Origin: Spirochaetaceae bacterium
GTDB taxonomy: Bacteria > Spirochaetota > Spirochaetia > Treponematales > Breznakiellaceae
Assembly: GCA_031255315.1 (NCBI GenBank)
Contig: JAIRSS010000274.1
Coordinates: 1-13,172, forward strand
Direction: 5' to 3'
DNA length: 13,172 nt
Positions 6,651 through 13,172 of this stretch are shown here, piece by piece; position 1 is the stretch's first letter, and each line of letters starts with the position of its first letter. The position numbers and the translations under genes were made by a program. Below the pieces are notes generated by a model. The model made no database searches. It worked only from the letters and a program-made list of their open reading frames with translations, and had not been told where the DNA came from.

Positions 6651-6680
6651 TTGACGGAAAAGAATAATCCCTCCCATAAT
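6651..6680 (+). promoter_or_regulatory. Candidate promoter within the 5' end of the CRP-like gene
   Basis: TTGACG (6651-6656) and CATAAT (6675-6680) are separated by 18 bases, the same -35 sequence and spacing as the ychF promoter. The -10 ends 9 bases before the ATG at 6690. If this is used, the TTG at 6651 is a -35 box rather than a start codon. Confidence 0.35.
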
Positions 6681-7139
6681 AAAAATGGTATGATAGCTCC
6701 TTCAGCGTTACAACATTATTCCCTTTTCGGCGGGCTCTTGGAGGAGCAAATCGGGGAAATCATTCCCTTTATGGAACAGGAAACGTATAAGCCGGGAGAC
6801 GCGATTATCACCGAAGGATCCCCTAACGACAAAATATATTTTATTCTTGAGGGCAGGGCAGCGGCTATAAAGCGGGGGATTATCCTTTTTCAATTTAAAG
6901 AAGGGGATACATTTGGGGAGATGGAGGTCCTGGACGTGATGCCTTCGACGGCAACCATCCAAGCCCTAACCCCGGCAAAGGTACTGTCTATCTCAAACCA
7001 TAATTTACACCAAATTTACAAAAACAATAGTAAAGCATTTGCCCTGATTGTTATGAATCTTGCCCGGGACATCTCCCGCCGCCTGCGGAATATGAATGAA
7101 AAAGCAACCCAGGAATCGCCCCACATGGAATGGAATTGA
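6651..7139 (+). CDS. Small cyclic-nucleotide-binding-fold (CRP-like) protein without DNA-binding domain
   Basis: A single cNMP-binding beta-barrel domain with no helix-turn-helix. From the TTG at 6651 it has 162 residues; the barrel spans about 24-115 ('YSLFGGLLEEQ', 'YKPGDAIITEGSPND', 'FILEGRAAAIKRG', 'FKEGDTFGEMEVLDVMPSTATI'), followed by a helix and an Arg-rich 'NLARDISRRLRNMNE' (136-150). The phosphate-binding cassette keeps 'FGE' (Glu90), but the canonical Arg that holds the cyclic phosphate is absent; 'STA' (99-101) stands where 'RSA' is usual, so classical cAMP or cGMP binding is doubtful. The start is unclear: TTG 6651 has a weak AAAGAG 7 bases upstream, whereas ATG 6690 (149 residues) fits the domain better and follows a promoter-like pair. 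It lies 21 bases after ychF and its stop is 5 bases before a terminator palindrome. Confidence 0.85.
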   Translation: MTEKNNPSHNKNGMIAPSALQHYSLFGGLLEEQIGEIIPFMEQETYKPGDAIITEGSPNDKIYFILEGRAAAIKRGIILFQFKEGDTFGEMEVLDVMPSTATIQALTPAKVLSISNHNLHQIYKNNSKAFALIVMNLARDISRRLRNMNEKATQESPHMEWN

Positions 7140-7144
7140 AGGGA

Positions 7145-7180
7145 GGACGGGGGAATGAGGCCGGCCTCATTCCCCCGTCC
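7145..7180. terminator. Bidirectional terminator: perfect 36-base palindrome between convergent genes
   Basis: Bases 7145-7162 (GGACGGGGGAATGAGGCC) are the exact reverse complement of 7163-7180, so RNA from either strand forms a stem of about 16 pairs with a four-base loop. It starts 5 bases after the stop of the CRP-like gene and lies 14 bases beyond the end of the PEP carboxykinase gene on the other strand. T-runs are modest: CTTT then GTTTTT (7181-7196) on the plus side and CCTTCAATT on the minus side. Confidence 0.8.
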
Positions 7181-7194
7181 CTTTCGTACTGTTT

Positions 7195-9018
7195 TTATCC
7201 GTTAAGCCGCTTCTCGATAGCGTCCAGTTCCGCATACAGCTCTTTCGGGAGCTTCTCGCCGAACTTGGGATAGTGGTTCCGCCTGACGTCGGCAATTTCC
7301 TTCTTCCAGCCTTCGATGTCCACCGAGCAAAGCTCCTTCATGGTTTCGGCGCTGATTCCCTTGGGCGGCGCAATAGCGTCCGGTTTGGGAAGGTTGCCGA
7401 TGGGGGTTTCCACGAAGTTGTCTTTATTGTCGCACCGGTCGAAGATCCAGGACAGGACTCTGGAGTTTTCGCCGTAACCGGGCCACATGAACGTACCATT
7501 TGCGTCCTTGCGAAACCAGTTGACGAAGAATATTTTGGGCAGTTTGCTCTCATCGTGGGTTTGGCCTAGATTGATCCAGTGCTTAAAGTAGTCGCCCATG
7601 TGATAGCCGCAGAAGGGGAGCATGGCGAAGGGGTCCCGGCGCACCTGGCCGACCTGGTCGGAGATGACCGCTGCGGTTACTTCCGAGCCGGTGATGGAGC
7701 CCATGAACACGCCGTGGATCCAGTTTTTGCTCTGGTTTACCAGGGGAATGGTGCTGGGCCGCCGGCCGCCGAACAGGAACGCGCTGATAGGCACCCCTTT
7801 GGGGTCTTCCCATTCCGGGGCGATAACCGGGCACTGCCGGGCGGGCGCGGTAAACCGGGCGTTGGGATGGGCGATTTCTTCACCCTTGGGACTCCTGTCG
7901 GTCTGGGGGGCGGGGCGTTTTATCCCTTTCCAGTCAACAATTTCCTTGCCGGGAGCGCCGTGGCCTATCATTTCCCACCAGATGTCGCTGTCTTCGGTAA
8001 AGCCGCAGTTGGTGAAGATGGTGTTCTGCTTGATGGACTCCATAGCGTTGAGGTTGGACTCGTTGTTGGTCCCCGGGGCAACACCGAAGAAACCCGCTTC
8101 GGGGTTGATGGCGTAGAGACGGCCGTCGGCGCCGAACTTCATCCAGGCAATGTCGTCGCCCACGGTCTGAACCTTCCAGCCGGGAAGGGTGGGGATGAGC
8201 ATGGCCAGGTTGGTCTTGCCGCAGGCTGAGGGGAATGCGCCGGTGATATACTTAACTTTTCCTTCGGGGTTGGTGATCTTGAGGATGAGCATGTGCTCCG
8301 CCAGCCAGCCTTCGTCCCGAGCCAGAACCGTAGCGATACGCAAAGCCAGGCATTTCTTCCCCAGGAGGGCGTTGCCGCCGTAGCCTGAGCCGTAGGACCA
8401 GATTTCACGGGATTCGGGGAAGTGGCTGATGTACTTGTGTTCCATAGGAGCGCAGGGCCACTTACCATTGTCCGTTTCGCCGGGGCCGAGGGGTTTACCG
8501 ACCGAATGGAAACACGGCACATAGAAACCGTCGGTTCCCAACACATCCAAAACTTTGACCCCCACCCTGGTCATAATATGCATATTCGCTACAACATACG
8601 GGGAATCGGTGATCTGGATACCGATTTTAGCGATGTCCGAACCCACCGGGCCCATTGAGAAGGGGATGACGTACATGATCCGGCCCTTCATGCTGCCCCG
8701 GTAGAGGTCCGTCATGGTTTTCTTGAGATCCTCCGGATCGATCCAGTTATTCGTGGGGCCGGCGTCGTCCTTGCTTTTGCTGGCGATATAGGTGCGGTTT
8801 TCCACCCTGGCCACATCGGAAGGATCAGAGCGAAACAGGAAACTGTTGGGACGCTTTGCTAAGGGAGTAGCCAGACCCGCGTCCAGGGTAATTTTGATCA
8901 TCCGGTCGTACTCGGCCTGGGATCCGTCACAGACCTCCACAGCATCAGGGGACATGAGGGCAGCCGCCTCTTCAATCCACTGCCGTAATTTGGCGTGTTT
9001 TAGTTCTTCTACTTTCAT
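7195..9018 (-). CDS. pckG: Phosphoenolpyruvate carboxykinase (GTP)
   Basis: A 607-residue cytosolic enzyme of the GTP-dependent class, interconverting oxaloacetate + GTP with phosphoenolpyruvate + CO2 + GDP. In fermentative spirochaetes it may run in the carboxylating direction; that is inference. The GTP-class motifs are complete: '[10 protein letters not shown]' (71-80), '[23 protein letters not shown]' region (120-142), '[17 protein letters not shown]' (213-229), '[13 protein letters not shown]' with His242, the P-loop 'FPSACGKTN' (262-270) with the reactive Cys266, and 'VGDDIAWM' (286-293) with metal-ligand Asp. '[15 protein letters not shown]' (312-326) and '[14 protein letters not shown]' (414-427) follow. 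The length is normal. The ATG at 9018 has AAGGAG 5 bases upstream (9029-9024). The gene converges on the CRP-like gene across a shared palindromic terminator. No clear promoter seen in 9019-9120. Confidence 0.97.
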   Translation of the reverse strand: MKVEELKHAKLRQWIEEAAALMSPDAVEVCDGSQAEYDRMIKITLDAGLATPLAKRPNSFLFRSDPSDVARVENRTYIASKSKDDAGPTNNWIDPEDLKKTMTDLYRGSMKGRIMYVIPFSMGPVGSDIAKIGIQITDSPYVVANMHIMTRVGVKVLDVLGTDGFYVPCFHSVGKPLGPGETDNGKWPCAPMEHKYISHFPESREIWSYGSGYGGNALLGKKCLALRIATVLARDEGWLAEHMLILKITNPEGKVKYITGAFPSACGKTNLAMLIPTLPGWKVQTVGDDIAWMKFGADGRLYAINPEAGFFGVAPGTNNESNLNAMESIKQNTIFTNCGFTEDSDIWWEMIGHGAPGKEIVDWKGIKRPAPQTDRSPKGEEIAHPNARFTAPARQCPVIAPEWEDPKGVPISAFLFGGRRPSTIPLVNQSKNWIHGVFMGSITGSEVTAAVISDQVGQVRRDPFAMLPFCGYHMGDYFKHWINLGQTHDESKLPKIFFVNWFRKDANGTFMWPGYGENSRVLSWIFDRCDNKDNFVETPIGNLPKPDAIAPPKGISAETMKELCSVDIEGWKKEIADVRRNHYPKFGEKLPKELYAELDAIEKRLNG

Positions 9019-9261
9019 GGAAACTCCTTGCGTTATATAAAAGTAAACATCAAATAGGGGAAATCAATACACAATAGATTAATTTCTGATATAGATACTA
9101 CAAAAACAAAGAATTCACCGCAAGAGGGCGAGGGAAGACGGCGGTAATTTTTATGGTACAACCCAAATCCACAGGGCTTCACGAGTTACGGGATTATGGC
9201 GCAGAACCGGTTCACGGTGGTGAGAGAATACGAGACCCCGTCCCGGGACATCCCCCGGCTG
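9019..9261. other. Intergenic region upstream of PEP carboxykinase
   Basis: 243 bases, AT-rich near the PEP carboxykinase start (9030-9115) and GC-rich toward the 129-residue gene. The minus strand has TATATAA close to the ribosome-binding site but no properly spaced -35. Two perfect 10-base palindromes (GAACCGGTTC at 9204-9213 and GTCCCGGGAC at 9240-9249) are present, about what chance would allow. No terminator with a T-run is evident. Confidence 0.3.
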
Positions 9262-9651
9262 TCAGGCAACCAGATCGAAAAGCACCCCGGTGGGAATCGC
9301 CGCATGAGAAACATACGGCATAGCCATATTGACCGCTTTAGTCTGGCGGATTTGAGAGCGATAGTGTTCAATAAGCGCGTCTATCCGGCTCTCAGAGGGA
9401 GAGGATTCAATATCCACCGTCGGCTGCTTTTTTCTTTGGTTGAGATGTTCAATCAAAACATCCAAAATCTTGAGCTTATTGACAGCTACCCCCCGGCTTC
9501 CTTCCGGGGCGGGCACTCCGAAAACATGTTTAAAATGAGAATAGAGATAATTGGCCGGAGCCACCGGCAAAGGCATTCTTTCGTTCCGCGGGGCGGACAT
9601 GGCATATCCTATACTGGGAAAGGAAGAGATTGGGATTGTCGCTGAAATCAT
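9262..9651 (-). CDS. Hypothetical protein, 129 residues
   Basis: I do not recognise this protein. The start is well supported: ATG at 9651 with AAGGAG 7 bases upstream (9664-9659). There is no signal peptide, lipobox or membrane helix. The N-terminal 28 residues look flexible (Pro, Ser, Ile rich); residues about 31-72 ('NYLYSHFKHVFGVPAPEGSR' then 'VNKLKILDVLIEHLNQRKK') look like an ordered alpha-helical core, and about 85-102 ('ESRIDALIEHYRSQIRQTK') a second amphipathic helix. The motif-like 'FGVPAPEGSRGVAVNKLKILD' suggests a conserved, folded cytosolic protein. A 149-codon frame on the opposite strand (9196-9645) is treated as its shadow because it lacks a ribosome-binding site and has arginine-rich, antisense-like composition. 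It sits between a lipoprotein gene and PEP carboxykinase on the same strand; function cannot be inferred from that. Confidence 0.75.
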   Translation of the reverse strand: MISATIPISSFPSIGYAMSAPRNERMPLPVAPANYLYSHFKHVFGVPAPEGSRGVAVNKLKILDVLIEHLNQRKKQPTVDIESSPSESRIDALIEHYRSQIRQTKAVNMAMPYVSHAAIPTGVLFDLVA

Positions 9652-9767
9652 TTTTTAGCTCCTTATTTTCAATATCGGAGCGAGAAAAAAAAAGATGAGA
9701 AAAGTTTTAATTTGCAGGAAAATCGCCCGGCCCGGATTTACCTGTTAGACAGCCGCACGTTCCCCCG

Positions 9768-11051
9768 TTACAATCCCTGGTTGGCCCTGATCCAGTCGGC
9801 GAGACTGCGTTCCAGGGAACGGTCTTCCTCCAAGGAGGGGCTGTATATACGGTCATGAAGGTAGGGAAGAATAACCCGTTCTTTGAGGGCCGGCCAGTTT
9901 CCAGGGAGGACGTTTGGGGGCAAAAGAAACGTTTCCGGCGGCATGTGGCCGAGGAGACCGGGGTAGTATTGAGGAAAAACCTGTTCAGTAACGGTTTTGA
10001 TGGTGGAAAACCCGTTGGCTATACCAAAAAGAGTTTCGTTCAACCGGTTGGTTCTGCTTCTTTCCATAAGGAGCCGCTGGGTTTCTTCCTGGAAAAACCA
10101 TAGGGTAAAAGCTGTGGATGCTTTTCCCGCTTTCCCGCCCCTACAGAGGCCAAAATACGTCATGTCTTCCACCAGGGGGATACGGTCATTTTCCGCAACC
10201 CAGCGGAAGTCAAGATTAGACCGTTGTTCCTCGCTTAACGTAAAGAACCCGGAACTGTCCATATAGGTAAAGAGAATCCGTCCCATAACAGCCAATTTTG
10301 AGGGGGGATCATAGAAATACTTGAAAACAAAGTCGTCTTCCGCCTCAATGCCGCCATTCACCTCCTGTATCCATTCCCGGATGTAGAGGACAGCCTCTTC
10401 CAGGGCCTGGGCGTCCCATGTAAGAGGAGAATCTTCCCGGAACGATGCGTTGAACAGCGCGGCGGTTATATAGAGGAATTCGTTGCTCCATGAGGGAGAA
10501 AAGCCCATTCGGGAAAAAGAACTATTAAGTCTGCGGTTATACTCCTTGCCAAGGGATTTGATTTCTTCAAGGCCGGTTACGAAGAAGTTGGAAAGAAGCC
10601 CGCTGTTTTCCCGTGAAAAAACCAGGGCGGGGATATTGAACGAAACCGGGAACAGATATTGCGTGCCGTCTATGCGGCCCAGGTTGAGGATATGCGAATA
10701 AAAAGAGGCGGGATCAAGAGACTTGTTCTTGAGAAGATTATCCAGAGGCCGGAACAGCGTCCGGGTAGAGGCGCTTTTTAGCCAGCTTCCAACCGCGATA
10801 TCTGGATTCTCCCCGGAATCCTTCAGCGCCTGCGCCAGGGATTCAAAATACCGCACCTCAATTTTATACCGGTTCTGGCTGGAATTAAAATTTTCAGCGT
10901 ACAGGGCAAATTCAGGCCGGTCTGTCCAGAGGACAGCCGCGGCGGTTTCTCCGAATCCCAGTAACCCCAGGGGCGCCTCTAAAAGAGCGCAGGCGCTGAA
11001 CAAAGGCAGAACGAAAGCCAGGATAAGCCGTTGATAGTACCGTGTACGCAC
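9768..11051 (-). CDS. Extracellular solute-binding lipoprotein, family 1 (ABC sugar-type)
   Basis: A 427-residue exported lipoprotein resembling family-1 solute-binding proteins, which capture sugars or related solutes for ABC importers. Residues 1-20 are a signal peptide (basic start, hydrophobic core 'LILAFVLPLFSA') with Cys21 in 'LFSAC', a relaxed spirochaete-type lipobox. The mature part shows the usual two-lobe pattern: 'AVLWTDRPEFALYAENFNSSQNRYKIEV' early, 'PDIAVGSWL' (about 83-91), 'YLFPVSFNIPALVFSREN', and a later 'GKASTAFTLWFFQEETQRLLM' that matches the family's C-lobe helix. No permease or ATPase genes are adjacent, so it is an orphan here. The start is GTG at 11051, the first start codon after an in-frame TAA, with only a weak AAAG upstream. 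The preceding 190 bases carry several stem-loops. It may bind a ligand for signalling rather than transport; that is a guess. Confidence 0.85.
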   Translation of the reverse strand: MRTRYYQRLILAFVLPLFSACALLEAPLGLLGFGETAAAVLWTDRPEFALYAENFNSSQNRYKIEVRYFESLAQALKDSGENPDIAVGSWLKSASTRTLFRPLDNLLKNKSLDPASFYSHILNLGRIDGTQYLFPVSFNIPALVFSRENSGLLSNFFVTGLEEIKSLGKEYNRRLNSSFSRMGFSPSWSNEFLYITAALFNASFREDSPLTWDAQALEEAVLYIREWIQEVNGGIEAEDDFVFKYFYDPPSKLAVMGRILFTYMDSSGFFTLSEEQRSNLDFRWVAENDRIPLVEDMTYFGLCRGGKAGKASTAFTLWFFQEETQRLLMERSRTNRLNETLFGIANGFSTIKTVTEQVFPQYYPGLLGHMPPETFLLPPNVLPGNWPALKERVILPYLHDRIYSPSLEEDRSLERSLADWIRANQGL

Positions 11052-11069
11052 GTTATCTGTTCTTTAGAG

Positions 11070-11144
11070 TTTCCCGCCGGGGGAAATACAAACGGCGGCC
11101 TAATCCGGATAAAAGCCCTTCAGCCGCCGTCCCGCGTAAACGGG
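11070..11144 (-). promoter_or_regulatory. Structured leader with three stem-loops before the solute-binding gene
   Basis: Read on the minus strand, three hairpins follow one another: CCCG/CGGG (11144-11131, six-base loop), ACGGCGGC/GCCGCCGT (11130-11123 with 11099-11092, 23-base loop, 8 perfect pairs), and TTTCCC/GGGAAA (11086-11070, five-base loop). The GTG start follows 18 bases later. After the large stem comes TTTGTATTT, so it could be a terminator for the upstream kinase gene, an attenuator, or a ligand-sensing leader. I match it to no known riboswitch class. A perfect TTGACA (11209-11204) lies upstream, but the nearest good -10 (TATAGT, 11179-11174) is 24 bases away, which is too far for a standard promoter. 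Confidence 0.4.
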
Positions 11145-11237
11145 CGTTGAGTTCATCGACATATATATGCATGACTATAGAAGTACCGTAAAACGGGAAC
11201 CTGTGTCAATTAGTTTGGGAACAGCCCCAGACGGCCT

Positions 11238-13172
<1,935 letters not shown>

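Noticed and set aside
7579..8229. 216-codon plus-strand frame inside the PEP carboxykinase gene
   Set aside because: It is a shadow of a highly conserved enzyme; long antisense frames are common opposite GC-rich codon use.
9204..9249. Two perfect 10-base palindromes as operators
   Set aside because: About a dozen such palindromes are expected by chance in a window this size, and they differ in sequence.
9196..9645. 149-codon plus-strand frame opposite the 129-residue gene
   Set aside because: The minus-strand gene has a strong Shine-Dalgarno site and a protein-like composition, while this one has neither; kept only as a shadow.
11204..11209. TTGACA as a standard promoter for the solute-binding gene
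   Set aside because: The nearest good -10 is 24 bases downstream; at 17-18 bases only poor hexamers are found.

Overview
The window looks like ordinary chromosome of a spirochaete, most likely Treponema or a close relative. This rests on the protein complement and on family resemblance; no database search was possible. The clues are a GTP-type PEP carboxykinase, a lone cyclic-nucleotide-binding-fold protein that also ends with 'SRRLR', a lipoprotein with a relaxed lipobox, a compact RuvC next to YebC, and roughly balanced base composition. I see no tRNA or rRNA gene, CRISPR array, insertion sequence or prophage.

Left part (1-4034, all minus strand, read right to left): a NeuB/SpsE-type sialic-acid synthase, a 335-base gap with one doubtful 40-codon ORF, a type I purine nucleoside phosphorylase followed 6 bases later by a cupin_5 (DUF985) protein, and then a two-transmembrane sensor-like protein. 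The sensor stops just after its second membrane helix, with no output domain. A different frame is open from position 188 to the window edge, so this end may be a broken or truncated regulator.

Middle (4035-7194): a back-to-back promoter region separates neuB from a plus-strand housekeeping run: yebC, ruvC (overlapping yebC), ychF, and a small CRP-like domain protein. A perfect 36-base palindrome lies between the end of that run and the convergent PEP carboxykinase gene; it is a probable bidirectional terminator.

Right part (7195-13172, all minus strand): GTP-dependent PEP carboxykinase, an unrecognised 129-residue protein, a family-1 solute-binding lipoprotein with a structured leader, and a large GAF-kinase-receiver-receiver hybrid histidine kinase whose 5' end lies outside the window.

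The most notable sequence-level pattern is that two genes without a convincing Shine-Dalgarno site (pnp and ychF) have a -10-like hexamer ending exactly 5 bases before the ATG, and a third (the CRP-like gene) has a similar arrangement if its internal ATG is used. This suggests leaderless or nearly leaderless transcripts. Other points worth checking are a CRP-like domain lacking the usual phosphate-binding arginine, a substituted active-site loop in the phosphorylase, and the structured leader before the solute-binding protein. I did not find a convincing new multi-gene system.
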